Assembly: GCA_964291485.2 (NCBI GenBank)
Contig: OZ220224.1
Span: 620,001 to 684,000 of the forward strand
Length of the DNA: 64,000 nt
Reading direction: 5' to 3'
Source: Kistimonas sp964291485
GTDB lineage: Bacteria > Pseudomonadota > Gammaproteobacteria > Pseudomonadales > Endozoicomonadaceae
The number at the start of each line of letters is the position of its first letter. Positions within the stretch are counted from its first letter, which is position 1. Positions 17,423 to 27,107 of this stretch are shown here, piece by piece. Made by a program: the position numbers and the translations under genes. The notes below the pieces were generated by a model that saw only the letters and a program-made list of their open reading frames with translations, did not search any database and was not told where the DNA came from.

Positions 17423-18184
17423 ATGAAAACCACAGGCAAGGAGCGCCGGGTTCCTGTAGAAAGTGATGGTGTCGCCGTTCTGTTTGATGCAGAGAACATC
17501 TCCCCCCGCAGTACCTCGCTGGTTGTTGAGCAAGCCAGGCAATACGGTGTTAAACCGATTCTTCGCGCTTATGCAGACTTTTCCAGGGGGCATACCAAGG
17601 GTTGGGAACAGCCTGCCCTGAAATACGGTATCCGTACGATTCATCAATTCAGTTATCGTTCCGGCAATAGCAGCAGTGACTTCCTTATGATGTACGACGC
17701 ATTTAAGTTACTGCACAGTGGCAAAGTCGGTATTTTCCTGGTGGTCACTAACGATGGGGATTTTTTAACGCCCATACAGTTGATTCGCCAGTCCGGTGGT
17801 TATGTGCATGGCTTTGCTGATCGGGGAAAGGTCAAGAATGAGCTGGTTCGTGCCTGTGACACCTTTTCATTCATACCGGGAGACAGTTTGGGCCCCATGG
17901 AACTGGAACAGGAAGGTAATACCATTCCTGTACCTGTAACCCGGGAGTTGGTGCAGGCCTGTGAACAGCTGGATCCCAGTAATGGCTGGATTTCGCTTTC
18001 TCGGTTAGGACAGCACGCACGCATTCCCCTCAGGGGAACAGGTTATCGCTTTCGTAACCTGTCGCGCCTGATTCGTGCCTGTGGTGCGTTTGAAACGGAT
18101 GCGGAGAGGGGACACCAGTTTGTACGACTGGTGAATGGGACCAGTATTGAGGAATTATTGGATCAGGCGTCATCGGACGCCTGA
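17423..18184 (+). CDS. NYN/PIN-like nuclease-domain protein (LabA/DUF88 type) with C-terminal LOTUS-like domain
   Basis: A 253-residue cytoplasmic protein. The NYN (PIN-fold) domain spans about 12-150, with the acidic residues expected at the metal site: VLFDAENIS near the start, SSSDFLMMYDAF, and TNDGDFLTPIQLIRQ. The last 80 residues (NGWISLSRLGQHARI... GYRFRNLSRLIRACGAFE) look like an OST-HTH/LOTUS RNA-binding domain, the usual partner. Probably an RNase, target unknown. The ATG at 17423 with GGAGAG upstream is better than the GTG at 17411. Confidence 0.8.
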   Translation: MKTTGKERRVPVESDGVAVLFDAENISPRSTSLVVEQARQYGVKPILRAYADFSRGHTKGWEQPALKYGIRTIHQFSYRSGNSSSDFLMMYDAFKLLHSGKVGIFLVVTNDGDFLTPIQLIRQSGGYVHGFADRGKVKNELVRACDTFSFIPGDSLGPMELEQEGNTIPVPVTRELVQACEQLDPSNGWISLSRLGQHARIPLRGTGYRFRNLSRLIRACGAFETDAERGHQFVRLVNGTSIEELLDQASSDA

Positions 18185-18194
18185 TCGTTAAGCG

Positions 18195-20600
18195 TCACGC
18201 ATCAGGCGCAGCGATAACGTCACTTTCCCGGACGTGGGCAGATGTCTTTCGCCCTTCCTGTTTCCGGCGCTTGGCCAGCTTGATGGCCGGTTTCCATTCC
18301 AGCCACTTCGGATCTGCCTTTTCATGCAGGGGGAAACGCATACCGGGTTTAACCGGTGTTGTGCCTGCTGCCGGTGTCGCGAAGGCAATGCCCCCTGCCA
18401 GAAGACTTTCCAGTGAATCAGTACGAATTTTTGCGCCACTGAATAAACCGACATCAACGTCTATGCCACTGGCATTCCAGAACTGTGTATCCGGTGTGAT
18501 CAATGGTGCGTAATGGTCGTCTATTGTCAGGAAAATAATGACATGGTCTGCCGGATTGCCGAGACGATAGCCTGACACTTCCCCCACCTGGATCTCACGG
18601 TAATACACCGGATTTCCCTTAGCGATGGAGCCCAGCCGGTCGGATACCAGCCTGATTTTCAAGCCTGTCAGTCCATTCCCTTGTGCCGGGGGACGATTGC
18701 GGGCAATAAACTCCGTTTTTTCAGATGTCACCTTGTCGGCCGGGTCTACCTGAATGTACTGGCCTTTGATCAGTGTATCCAGATTGGCCGTGCGGGCCAG
18801 CCCCAGTTCAGGTTTGACCAGCCAGAACCGTGCGCCTTCACGGGCCAGCCAGCGGTTGTCGTTGTAGATCAGGGTATCGGCGATAATAGTGGAATGATCG
18901 GGATCCGCGATGTCATGATCCAGTCTGACCCGCTTCACTTCACCCACTTCCATGCCCCGGAATTTCAGCGGCGTACCGGCTTTCAGACCTTCCCCGGAAT
19001 CAAACCGGATACGTACCATCAGGCCTGTTTCCATGGCTTCCTGTTCGGTGTCGTACAACGTGAAACTGTGACCGTTTTTGACTGCAGTCGCTTTGGCTGA
19101 GGGGGTAGCCAATCCGATACCTCCATTCATCAGTGTGGCCAGTGTACCGGTATTAATGCTCAAACCGGACAGGTCGCCTTTGATGTGAATGCCGCTCAGG
19201 TTCCAGAACCGACTGTCTTGATTGACCAGATGAGCGAACTCGGGGCGAATGAAAATTTTAATTTGGATGCCGCTGCTATCCGATGCCAGTGAATATTGTT
19301 GTACGGAACCAATCTGAATCTGACGGTACAATACAGGGCTACCAACGCTGACACCCGCCAAGGTGGGGGCTTCCAACGTCAGGTGCAGCCCGGGTGCATT
19401 GGGGCTAACCGGAGGCCGCTTGTCGAGTCCGACAAATGTACGACGTTGTTTGTTGGCTTCCACATCCTTGAGATTCACATCCATGCTGATGTAGGGGCCG
19501 CTGAGCAGGGCGTCGAGACCTGATACGCCTTCCATCGACAGTTGTGGTTCCACAACCCAGAATCGGGTACCTTCAACTAACGCCGGCTCAGCGCGAGGAT
19601 CCATATATACGCGTGCGGTAATCTGGCTCAGGTTATCGGAAATATCGACTGATTCCACCATGCCGATTTCAAACCCCATGAACATCACCTTGGTGCTACC
19701 TTCCTCCAGGTGAACACCGGTGGGGAAAGTAATTTCAACCGGAATACCGGTGCGGGCGTTGTCATAGTCATCGTAGAGGGTAAACAGCGCGCCATTATGA
19801 CCCTGTGGTTGTTCAGGCTCATGGTCAGGGGTGCTGAAGGCAATACCGCCCTTGATAATGCTGAGAACTGATTGGGTTCTCACCTTGAGGCTGGAAAGTC
19901 CGCCGGATACTTCGACACCGCCGGCATTCCAGAACCGGGTATTCATCCGTACCAGATGGGCATAGGCGGGGCGGACAAATACCTGAATATCGACATGCTG
20001 GTTATCGGCGCTCAGGTTGTAACCGATCACTTCACCGACCTGTAAACGACGATAGTAAACCGGGCTGCCCTGAGTCACTGAATTTAGATTACTCGTACGC
20101 AAAGTAATACGCAGGCCGTCAGGGTTTTGGATCGCTGGCGGCTCTTCTTCGGCAACGTAAACCTTTTTGCTTTTTTCCGTACTTTTACCGGGTAAGAAAC
20201 CGATATAGTTGCCGGAGAAAAGGGTATCCAATCCACTGATACCGGCCATGGAGACCGTTGGCTTGACCATCCAGAATTCGGCGCTGGTGGTGAGATAGGG
20301 CATCATTTGCCGACTCATCTCAATATGCACATTAACGCCTTTCAGGTCAGGCATCAGGACAAGGTCCTTGACCTTACCGACGGCCAACCCGTTATAGACG
20401 ACCTGTGTCTTACCAGACTCAAGCCCTTCAGCATCCGGAAACTGGACGGTGATAATGACGCCGCCTTCCATAAAGGCGCGCCACGCCAGCCACAGGCCGA
20501 TCATCAGGGCAATCAGCGGCAACAGCCATATGGTGGATAGCCGACGCTTCGGGGTAATGATATCCGGCTCCTGCAGTATGGGCTTGTCGATATCCGTCAT
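18195..20600 (-). CDS. MCE-domain intermembrane lipid transport protein, LetB/PqiB type, six MCE domains
   Basis: An 801-residue protein with one N-terminal membrane helix (about 22-45, IWLLPLIALMIGLWLAW) and six tandem MCE repeats. Odd repeats read hxhxFPxxxGLxxGxTxVxxxGxxVGxV and end in GLDxLhSGxYI; even ones read GSPVYYRxhQVGEV and end in GGIAFxTP. LetB of Escherichia coli has seven and PqiB three, so this is an intermediate. Such proteins stack as hexamer rings to form a lipid tunnel across the periplasm. I place the start at 20600 (MTDIDKPIL), 25 bases after the upstream stop; the 38 residues before it overlap that gene. Confidence 0.88.
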   Translation of the reverse strand: MTDIDKPILQEPDIITPKRRLSTIWLLPLIALMIGLWLAWRAFMEGGVIITVQFPDAEGLESGKTQVVYNGLAVGKVKDLVLMPDLKGVNVHIEMSRQMMPYLTTSAEFWMVKPTVSMAGISGLDTLFSGNYIGFLPGKSTEKSKKVYVAEEEPPAIQNPDGLRITLRTSNLNSVTQGSPVYYRRLQVGEVIGYNLSADNQHVDIQVFVRPAYAHLVRMNTRFWNAGGVEVSGGLSSLKVRTQSVLSIIKGGIAFSTPDHEPEQPQGHNGALFTLYDDYDNARTGIPVEITFPTGVHLEEGSTKVMFMGFEIGMVESVDISDNLSQITARVYMDPRAEPALVEGTRFWVVEPQLSMEGVSGLDALLSGPYISMDVNLKDVEANKQRRTFVGLDKRPPVSPNAPGLHLTLEAPTLAGVSVGSPVLYRQIQIGSVQQYSLASDSSGIQIKIFIRPEFAHLVNQDSRFWNLSGIHIKGDLSGLSINTGTLATLMNGGIGLATPSAKATAVKNGHSFTLYDTEQEAMETGLMVRIRFDSGEGLKAGTPLKFRGMEVGEVKRVRLDHDIADPDHSTIIADTLIYNDNRWLAREGARFWLVKPELGLARTANLDTLIKGQYIQVDPADKVTSEKTEFIARNRPPAQGNGLTGLKIRLVSDRLGSIAKGNPVYYREIQVGEVSGYRLGNPADHVIIFLTIDDHYAPLITPDTQFWNASGIDVDVGLFSGAKIRTDSLESLLAGGIAFATPAAGTTPVKPGMRFPLHEKADPKWLEWKPAIKLAKRRKQEGRKTSAHVRESDVIAAPDA

Positions 20601-20625
20601 GTGATGTGTTTTCCGTGAATGAACG

Positions 20626-21276
20626 TTATTTGTCGTCGGTTGTACTGACTGCCGCTTCTGGCAGTTTACTACGGGCCGGTGGTTCAATGGCATCCCACAG
20701 CAGGCGTGGGTCAAAACTGATGGCGGCCAGCATGGTCAGTACCACTACACTGGCAAAAGCCACGGCGCCAGGGCCGGCCTCGATGGTGCCAAGGCGACCA
20801 AAGCTGACCAGGGCCACCAGGATCGAAATCATGAAAATATCCAGCATGGACCAGCGTCCAATCCACTCAATAAATCGGTAGAGCTGGATATTCCTGCGAA
20901 TCTGCGCCGGTTTTCCTTTCCGTACGGCAAGCAGGAGGATCACCATGCCGATCAGTTTGAACAGGGGCACCAGGATACTGGCGGTGAAGACCAGTAACGC
21001 GATCGGCACCATATCATGGCGCATCAGTTCTATGACGCCGGACATGATGGTATCCGGTGTGCCTTTGCCAAACTGACTGACGGTCATGATAGGCAGCAGG
21101 TTGGCGGGGATAAAAAGGATCGCCGCGGTAATCAGCAGGGCCCAGGTTCGCTGGATACTATTACGCCGTCGGATGTATACCGCGGCACCACAGCGGGGGC
21201 AATGGCGTACATCGCAATGGCATACGGCATGGCACTCCAGGCACTGTTGCAGGCCAAGGCGCTTCCCTGTGGTCAT
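20626..21276 (-). CDS. PqiA-domain membrane protein (second LetA half)
   Basis: A 216-residue protein with an N-terminal zinc ribbon (CLEC at about 13-16, CHC, CPRC at about 27-30) and four membrane helices with the PqiA marks LLPIMTVSQFGKG and SMLDIFMISILVALVSFG. LetA/PqiA normally carries two such modules in one chain; here they are two genes. Its ATG overlaps the stop of the first half by 4 bases, and the MCE gene follows 25 bases on. It probably feeds lipids to the MCE tunnel from the inner membrane. Confidence 0.88.
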   Translation of the reverse strand: MTTGKRLGLQQCLECHAVCHCDVRHCPRCGAAVYIRRRNSIQRTWALLITAAILFIPANLLPIMTVSQFGKGTPDTIMSGVIELMRHDMVPIALLVFTASILVPLFKLIGMVILLLAVRKGKPAQIRRNIQLYRFIEWIGRWSMLDIFMISILVALVSFGRLGTIEAGPGAVAFASVVVLTMLAAISFDPRLLWDAIEPPARSKLPEAAVSTTDDK

Positions 21277-21923
21277 GGCTGATCCTCCAGCAGTTCCCAG
21301 AGGTGGTGTTCATTCAACAGGAGCGATATACCAATTTCTGAGAGCATCAAGCCGATAAAACACACCATGCCCATACCCGGATGCACACTGGCAATATCCA
21401 CCAGTTTAACGATAGCCACTAGGATACCCAGGAGGTAAATCTCCAGCATCCCCCATTCACCGAGACGGTGGTAGAGACGAAACAGCGTACGGGCCATCAT
21501 CAGTTGTTTACGCAGTTTGATCGCCATGATGATGAAGAACAGCGCCGCGAGTCGAATTAACGGAATGAGCATGGCGCACAGGAAGACGACAAATGCCACA
21601 AACAGGTAGCCCTCTTCATAGAGGGCGCGGACGCCGGCAAGTACCGTGTTGTGCTGTTCATCGCCCATCAGGGACAGGCTGAGAATCGGAAAAGTATTGG
21701 CTGGAATGTAAAACAGCAGCCCGGTAATGATCAGTGCCATAAGCTGGCTGAGCGAGCCATGCTTGGCATCGGCCAGGATGTGGTTACAGCGTGGACATTG
21801 CGCCCGGGTTCCCGCGACCAGTGTGGGCGGTGTCATCGCCAGGTCGCATTCCGGGCAAAGCCAGATCCGTGTCGTCACGTGATGTAAACCTTCTGCCAGC
21901 CAAGGTAACGGATGTTTATTCAA
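21273..21923 (-). CDS. PqiA-domain membrane protein (first LetA half)
   Basis: A 216-residue first module of the split LetA pair. It has a zinc ribbon (CPEC at about 23-26, CPRC at about 42-45) and four helices with NTFPILSLSLMGD and GMLEIYLLGILVAIVKL. The frame begins at a TTG at 21923 (MNKHPLPW); no ATG is available before the zinc ribbon, and a GTG (VTTRIW) with AGAAGG upstream is the alternative. It leads the three-gene operon. Confidence 0.85.
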   Translation of the reverse strand: MNKHPLPWLAEGLHHVTTRIWLCPECDLAMTPPTLVAGTRAQCPRCNHILADAKHGSLSQLMALIITGLLFYIPANTFPILSLSLMGDEQHNTVLAGVRALYEEGYLFVAFVVFLCAMLIPLIRLAALFFIIMAIKLRKQLMMARTLFRLYHRLGEWGMLEIYLLGILVAIVKLVDIASVHPGMGMVCFIGLMLSEIGISLLLNEHHLWELLEDQP

Positions 21924-22115
21924 TCAGAATGCCAGCATGAAAAACTGGCGTATAAAAAAGACGCGCGATAAGAAATTATCACACGACGTCTGTCAATCCA
22001 TAATTACAGCATAAAACACATGGCTGCATTCGGGCTTAGGCCGGAAAGAATAGGCATTGCGGTAGGGTTGTTTACAGGATTAGCATGCAAAAGTGAGTCA
22101 TTATTTCGGTTCAGG

Positions 22116-23012
22116 TCAGGTGTGTTGTTGCGATACAGCGTTGTTGCGAAGACTGGCTTCCTCTCGGGCAATAACCCCCAGCCTGAGACCTGTGCGGCGA
22201 CAGCGCATGGAATCATAGGGTTTTCCGCAGTGCATCACCTGGGAATTATCCCATAACACGACATCACCCGTTTGCCATCGGTGGCTGTATACCTGGCACA
22301 GCGTCAGAATTTCATCGAGCAGGTTATGCCAGAACGTGCGGGCTGCAACGGGGTCGTTTTCCATACCGGTGGGGATTGCGGTATCAGAGCCCATGTAGAG
22401 CCCTTTACGGGCAATGAGTTCATGCTCGCTCACCAAGGGATGTGACTTGGATGGTGACAATTCACTGGATGGACTGAAAACCGGCGGCTGGTGGAGTAAA
22501 TGAACCGGTTCCAGCTCTGCTTTTCGCTCGGGGCTGAGTTTGCGCCAGGCCTCCAGTTGATCAAGAAATTCAGTGGTGTGAGGATGGCCGTCCAGTCCTT
22601 TTTGTGGAACATCATGAACGTGAAGCATGACCACATACAGCGCATTCATCGGCAGCCCGTCTATCCGGGGGAGGGCATCCTTGTCGTGATGCCATTGGCA
22701 GGCGACATGCTCAACAGGTTTTTCTACAGGGCCTTCCGGGTTACCCAGTACCGCAACATGTTCGCTGCGAAGTGCCTGTGGCAGACGAGGATTAACAGTA
22801 CCTCCCAGTATTTGATCCCCGAACGTTGCTCGTGCAAAGCACTCAAGCTCATGGGCTGTCAGATGCTGATTCCGGACAACAATCACGCCATGCTGCCAAA
22901 GAGCATGCCTCAGCTCCCGGCGCTGGTCATCGTTGAGATGATTGAGGTTGTTACCCTTGCAGACCTCAACGCCAAGGCGAGGGTGATGCTCAGTCACGTG
23001 ATAATCCGTCAT
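22116..23012 (-). CDS. TauD/TfdA-family Fe(II)/2-oxoglutarate dioxygenase
   Basis: A 298-residue hydroxylase of the TauD fold. The iron ligands are in WHHDKDAL (H-x-D) and the distal His in NSQVMHCGKPYD, followed by Arg residues (RCRRTGLRLGV) that bind 2-oxoglutarate. GDVVLWDNSQVMHC is a standard family block. The substrate cannot be read from sequence. It lies 47 bases behind an MHS transporter on the same strand, and an aldehyde dehydrogenase is divergent, suggesting a small catabolic unit. Confidence 0.88.
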   Translation of the reverse strand: MTDYHVTEHHPRLGVEVCKGNNLNHLNDDQRRELRHALWQHGVIVVRNQHLTAHELECFARATFGDQILGGTVNPRLPQALRSEHVAVLGNPEGPVEKPVEHVACQWHHDKDALPRIDGLPMNALYVVMLHVHDVPQKGLDGHPHTTEFLDQLEAWRKLSPERKAELEPVHLLHQPPVFSPSSELSPSKSHPLVSEHELIARKGLYMGSDTAIPTGMENDPVAARTFWHNLLDEILTLCQVYSHRWQTGDVVLWDNSQVMHCGKPYDSMRCRRTGLRLGVIAREEASLRNNAVSQQHT

Positions 23013-23059
23013 GATGGTATGTGTCGTGGGTGGTTGCTGGGGTGTGATATAGCTGATTT

Positions 23060-24355
23060 TCAGGGTGATGCAATATCGATTGCCACGGAGCTCTGTGCTT
23101 TAGGCTGCCTTGCCTGAATCGATAGCGCAGCGAGTGCACAGGTGCAAACCAGCACTATGCATGAAGCGCCCCCCAGCCAGCCATAGTGATCGCTGATTGC
23201 CTGCGCGAGGACAGGGGAAGCACTGGAAAACAGGCCTCCAACAGCCCAGGCCAGTGCAATACCGGTACAACGAATCCGTGCCGGGAAAAAATCAAACAGA
23301 AACTTAAACATGGGCGCTTCAAATGTAGCAATGCCGAGAGCGAACACCGTCATTGTGAGCATGCTGGTCAGTACACTCCCTTGCTCTGCCAGATAAAAAT
23401 TCAATCCCGCACCAATCGCTGTCACCAGTAAACCCGTCGCCATGACTTTCCGGATGCCGACGCGATAGGCCAGTATTGCCATCAACGGTAGCGAGACGAA
23501 CTCAATCCCCATATCCAGAGATGCAATCACATTCGCCTGACTGGGACTGAAGTAGCCCTGATTAGCGACATAACTGCACCAGAACATGTTGCCGACATAC
23601 AGGGTGACGCCGGCACAGGCGCTCACCAGGATAACGGCCAGACTGCTGCGTTTATGTTGTCCGATCAGTTCACGGAGCACGGTCACCGGTGTGAGAGTCT
23701 GGGCTTTTGCCGCATCAAATACCGGTGATTCCTGCAGGCGCCGCCTGATCACGAGTGCGAGCAGGCTGGTCACACAGCTGAGAAGGAAAGGAATGCGCCA
23801 GGCCCAGTCCGGCATGATGGGCAGGCTGACCAGGGCGGTGACCAGTGCGCCAAGGGCGACGCCCAGGTTTGCCCCCCAGTTGGCCCAGGAGCCCGCCAGG
23901 CAGGGATTACCGCGCCCCTGCTCAATCATGAAAACCGCTGCATTAGTAAACTCTCCGGCGATGGCGACACCCTGTAATACGCGACAGGCCAGCAACAGCA
24001 CTGGTGCCAGCAATCCGATACTGTGCCAGGTGGGGAGCAGGCCGATGCCGGTTGTCGCAAGAGCCATAATCAGGACGGACAGGGTCAGTGTTAAGCGGCG
24101 GCCATAACGGTCCCCCATGTAGCCAAAAAGAAAGCCGCCAAGAGGACGCGTCACATAGGCAATAGCAAACAGACCAAATACTGACACCATGGCGGCTGAA
24201 GGCGACTGCTCCGGAAAGAACAGCTGCGCCAGGCGTGGTGCCAGATACAGGTAGGCGGAGAATTCCAGCCATTCTGCAATGGCGCCTGTGCAAATGATAA
24301 AGACAGGGCGGTGTCGCTGGAGAGTTTTCATATCATTAATGGGACTATCGATCAT
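23060..24355 (-). CDS. MFS transporter, metabolite:H+ symporter (MHS) type
   Basis: A 12-helix importer of about 431 residues. It has the MHS marks IAEWLEFSAYLYLAP in helix 1, RPLGGFLFGYMGDRYGRR between helices 2 and 3, and RVLQGVAIAGEFTNAAVFM in helix 4. MHS members take up organic acids and zwitterions such as citrate, shikimate, proline/betaine. The start is uncertain: ATG at 24355 (MIDSPIND) or 24331 (MKTLQRHRP). The frame extends to a TTG at 24430, but no ribosome site supports that. Likely co-transcribed with the TauD-type gene. Confidence 0.85.
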   Translation of the reverse strand: MIDSPINDMKTLQRHRPVFIICTGAIAEWLEFSAYLYLAPRLAQLFFPEQSPSAAMVSVFGLFAIAYVTRPLGGFLFGYMGDRYGRRLTLTLSVLIMALATTGIGLLPTWHSIGLLAPVLLLACRVLQGVAIAGEFTNAAVFMIEQGRGNPCLAGSWANWGANLGVALGALVTALVSLPIMPDWAWRIPFLLSCVTSLLALVIRRRLQESPVFDAAKAQTLTPVTVLRELIGQHKRSSLAVILVSACAGVTLYVGNMFWCSYVANQGYFSPSQANVIASLDMGIEFVSLPLMAILAYRVGIRKVMATGLLVTAIGAGLNFYLAEQGSVLTSMLTMTVFALGIATFEAPMFKFLFDFFPARIRCTGIALAWAVGGLFSSASPVLAQAISDHYGWLGGASCIVLVCTCALAALSIQARQPKAQSSVAIDIASP

Positions 24356-24492
24356 GCCAACAGGCACTGGAGTGTAGTCGTTTCTCCCGACATCGCAGTG
24401 AATGGCGGCAACAGGATTTTCGACTATCAATAGGAGGGTTTATCAGGGGCTGTGCGAGCAGCCATGCGCGAAACCGTGACGGAGAGGTTGTA

Positions 24493-26013
24493 ATGATTTA
24501 TGCACAACCATGTGATCCAGATGCAGTGGTCAGTTTTAAACCCCGTTATGAAAACTTCATCGGTGGCGAATGGGTACCGCCGAAGGAGGGCCGGTATTTT
24601 ACGGACACGACGCCGGTCACAGGGCAACCCGTTTGCGAAGTCCCTCGCTCCAGTAGCACAGATATTGAGCTGGCACTGGATCATGCACATCAAGCGTTTC
24701 CGGCATGGGCAGCCACGTCGGTTGTGGAGCGTGCCGGCATTTTGCTGAAAATTGCAGACAGGATTGAGCAGAACCTTGAATCCCTGGCGGTTGCCGAGAG
24801 CTGGGATAATGGCAAGCCGATCCGTGAATCCCTGGCGGCGGACTTGCCGCTGGCGGTGGATCATTTCCGCTATTTTGCCGGTTGTCTCCGTGCCCAGGAA
24901 GGCTCGCTCAGTGATATTGATGGCAGCACGGTGTCCTATCACTTTCATGAACCTGTTGGCGTTGTTGGGCAGATTATTCCCTGGAATTTCCCATTACTGA
25001 TGGCGGCCTGGAAATTGACGCCAGCCCTGGCTGCCGGTTGTTGCACGGTGCTGAAGCCAGCGGAACAGACGCCGGTGACGATCCTGCTGCTGATGGAATT
25101 GATTGCGGACCTGCTTCCACCCGGCGTAGTGAATATCATCAATGGTTATGGTGAGGAAGCCGGTCAAGCCCTGGCCAGTAATCCACGTATTAATAAGTTG
25201 GCGTTTACCGGTTCCACCCCGGTGGGCAGCAAAATCCTGCACTGTGCGGCAGAGAACATCATTCCCTGCACGGTAGAACTGGGGGGGAAATCACCCAATA
25301 TCTTTTTTCCGGATGTGATGGCGCAGGAAGATACGTTCATCAACAAGGTGGTTGAGGGCATGTTGATGACGTTCCTGAACCAGGGCGAAGTCTGTACCTG
25401 TCCCTCCCGGGCGCTGGTTCATGAAGCCATCTTTGATGATTTGATGGATCGCGCCATCAGTCGTGCCCGTGAGATCCGGCAGGGTAATCCGCTGGATACG
25501 GATACGATGATTGGCGCCCAGGCCAGTCAGGAGCAGTTCGATAAGGTACTCAGTTATATGAAAATTGCCCGGGATGAAGGCGCCAGCTTCCTCTTGGGCG
25601 GAGGGCAGGCGGCAATGCCGGAAGCTATGGCCAGTGGTTACTATGTCCAGCCAACCATTTTGAAAGGTGAAAACCAAATGAGGGTGTTCCAGGAGGAGAT
25701 TTTCGGTCCGACGCTCGCGGTGACCACCTTCAGGGATGAGGAGGAAGCGATTGCACTCGCCAATGATTCCATCTATGGCCTCGGCGCCGGCGTCTGGACC
25801 CGTGATATCAACCGGGCACAGCATATGGGGCGTGCGATTCAGGCAGGGCGTATCTGGATCAACTGCTACCATGTCTATCCCGCCCATGCCGCCTTCGGGG
25901 GCTTCAAGAAATCCGGTGTCGGTCGGGAGGGGCATAAAATGACACTTGAGCATTATCAGCAGGTCAAAAACCTGATGGTTAGTTACGGAGCATCGCCACT
26001 GGGCTTTTTCTGA
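24493..26013 (+). CDS. NAD(P)-dependent aldehyde dehydrogenase (AldB/ExaC-like)
   Basis: A 506-residue enzyme oxidising an aldehyde to its acid. Motifs: IPWNFPLLMAAWKLTPALAAG, the cofactor loop FTGSTPVGS, the general base in ELGGKSPNI, and the catalytic Cys in NQGEVCTCPSR. The double C-T-C at the active site and the sequence FHEPVGVVGQ resemble acetaldehyde dehydrogenases of the AldB/ExaC group. The ATG at 24493 follows GGAGAGG. It is divergent from the MHS/TauD pair. Confidence 0.92.
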   Translation: MIYAQPCDPDAVVSFKPRYENFIGGEWVPPKEGRYFTDTTPVTGQPVCEVPRSSSTDIELALDHAHQAFPAWAATSVVERAGILLKIADRIEQNLESLAVAESWDNGKPIRESLAADLPLAVDHFRYFAGCLRAQEGSLSDIDGSTVSYHFHEPVGVVGQIIPWNFPLLMAAWKLTPALAAGCCTVLKPAEQTPVTILLLMELIADLLPPGVVNIINGYGEEAGQALASNPRINKLAFTGSTPVGSKILHCAAENIIPCTVELGGKSPNIFFPDVMAQEDTFINKVVEGMLMTFLNQGEVCTCPSRALVHEAIFDDLMDRAISRAREIRQGNPLDTDTMIGAQASQEQFDKVLSYMKIARDEGASFLLGGGQAAMPEAMASGYYVQPTILKGENQMRVFQEEIFGPTLAVTTFRDEEEAIALANDSIYGLGAGVWTRDINRAQHMGRAIQAGRIWINCYHVYPAHAAFGGFKKSGVGREGHKMTLEHYQQVKNLMVSYGASPLGFF

Positions 26014-26091
26014 CTGGGGCTGGCCTTCTGGCTAAACGGTGCTCCACTGCCGTATGATCGGATGACCGATCAGAGTGCGGAAGTAATAACA

Positions 26092-27018
26092 ATGACAAAT
26101 GGATTCTTTGCCGATAAAAACCGGCCGCTGGTGTTGGGACATCGTGGTGTACCGCTGGCGCATCAGGAGAATACGCTGGCTGGATTTCGCAAGGCCATTG
26201 AACTGGGTGTCGATGGCATTGAGCTGGATGTGTTTAAAACACGGGATGACCGCATCGTTGTTTTTCATGATGAGCAGACTGAGCGTCTGACGGGTGTTGC
26301 TGGCTCAATCACGGAGATGACCTGGGATGAAGTGTCACAGCTGCGTATCCAGCGGCGGATTGATCGGGGCGATGGCACTGTCGTTGAGTACCCTTCGGAA
26401 GAACGGATTCCACTGTTAGAGGAGGTGCTCGACGAGTGTGGCGACAGGTTGCTGATCAATATCGAGATGAAAGCCTATGCGCCCAACTGGTCACGTCGTC
26501 ATACCGGCAAGGAAGTGGCTCGTGTCATCAAGGCATCGGGCAAGCAGGACAATGTCATCAGTACCTCATTTGATTTCTTCATGCTTCGTTCGCTGGAGAA
26601 GGCGCTGCCGGGAACCCATAGTGGTTTTGCCTATGATGGCGGTATGCTTGAGGGCATGGGTGACTGGCTTGATACTCTTCTTAATGCGTTACCAGAGCCG
26701 GATACCGAGTTGAGTCGCCGGGCCGGCAACCAGAATGCACTCAACCTGTTGAACCTGCTGCTGGAAACCAATGCTATAGGGCGATTTGTACATTCAACGG
26801 TTGTGGATGCGGAGCATATCCTGATCGACAGTGATACCGTCCAGAAATTTCACCAGCGTAATATGCTGGTGGGCGCGTACACCCTGTTTCCATTGGATAC
26901 CCGTTACGTGGATAACCCGGATGTGGACCATGAGCAGGAAGCGCATCGGCTGGCGACACTGGGCGTGGACTGGATCGAAACTGATGACCCAGAAAGACTG
27001 CTCACCCTGTTGACCTGA
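26092..27018 (+). CDS. glycerophosphodiester phosphodiesterase (GDPD)
   Basis: A 308-residue cytoplasmic enzyme that hydrolyses glycerophosphodiesters to glycerol 3-phosphate and an alcohol. Visible residues: HRG and the following HQENTLAGF, then ELDVFKTRDDRIVVFHDE, which supplies the metal ligands and second His. There is no signal peptide. GGAAG precedes the ATG at 26092; the in-frame ATG at 26062 is an alternative. It follows the aldehyde dehydrogenase by about 80 bases. Confidence 0.9.
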   Translation: MTNGFFADKNRPLVLGHRGVPLAHQENTLAGFRKAIELGVDGIELDVFKTRDDRIVVFHDEQTERLTGVAGSITEMTWDEVSQLRIQRRIDRGDGTVVEYPSEERIPLLEEVLDECGDRLLINIEMKAYAPNWSRRHTGKEVARVIKASGKQDNVISTSFDFFMLRSLEKALPGTHSGFAYDGGMLEGMGDWLDTLLNALPEPDTELSRRAGNQNALNLLNLLLETNAIGRFVHSTVVDAEHILIDSDTVQKFHQRNMLVGAYTLFPLDTRYVDNPDVDHEQEAHRLATLGVDWIETDDPERLLTLLT

Positions 27019-27107
27019 AATACCGGGCTGCAGTGGCGGTTCGCCCCTTGCTGGAATAAAGGCGACGCGGTAACGTAGTCGCCTTGTCGCATAACAAGAA
27101 TATAAAG

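Noticed and set aside
20601..20714. Longer N-terminus of the MCE protein
   Set aside because: It overlaps the end of the PqiA-type gene and the extra residues are not family-like.
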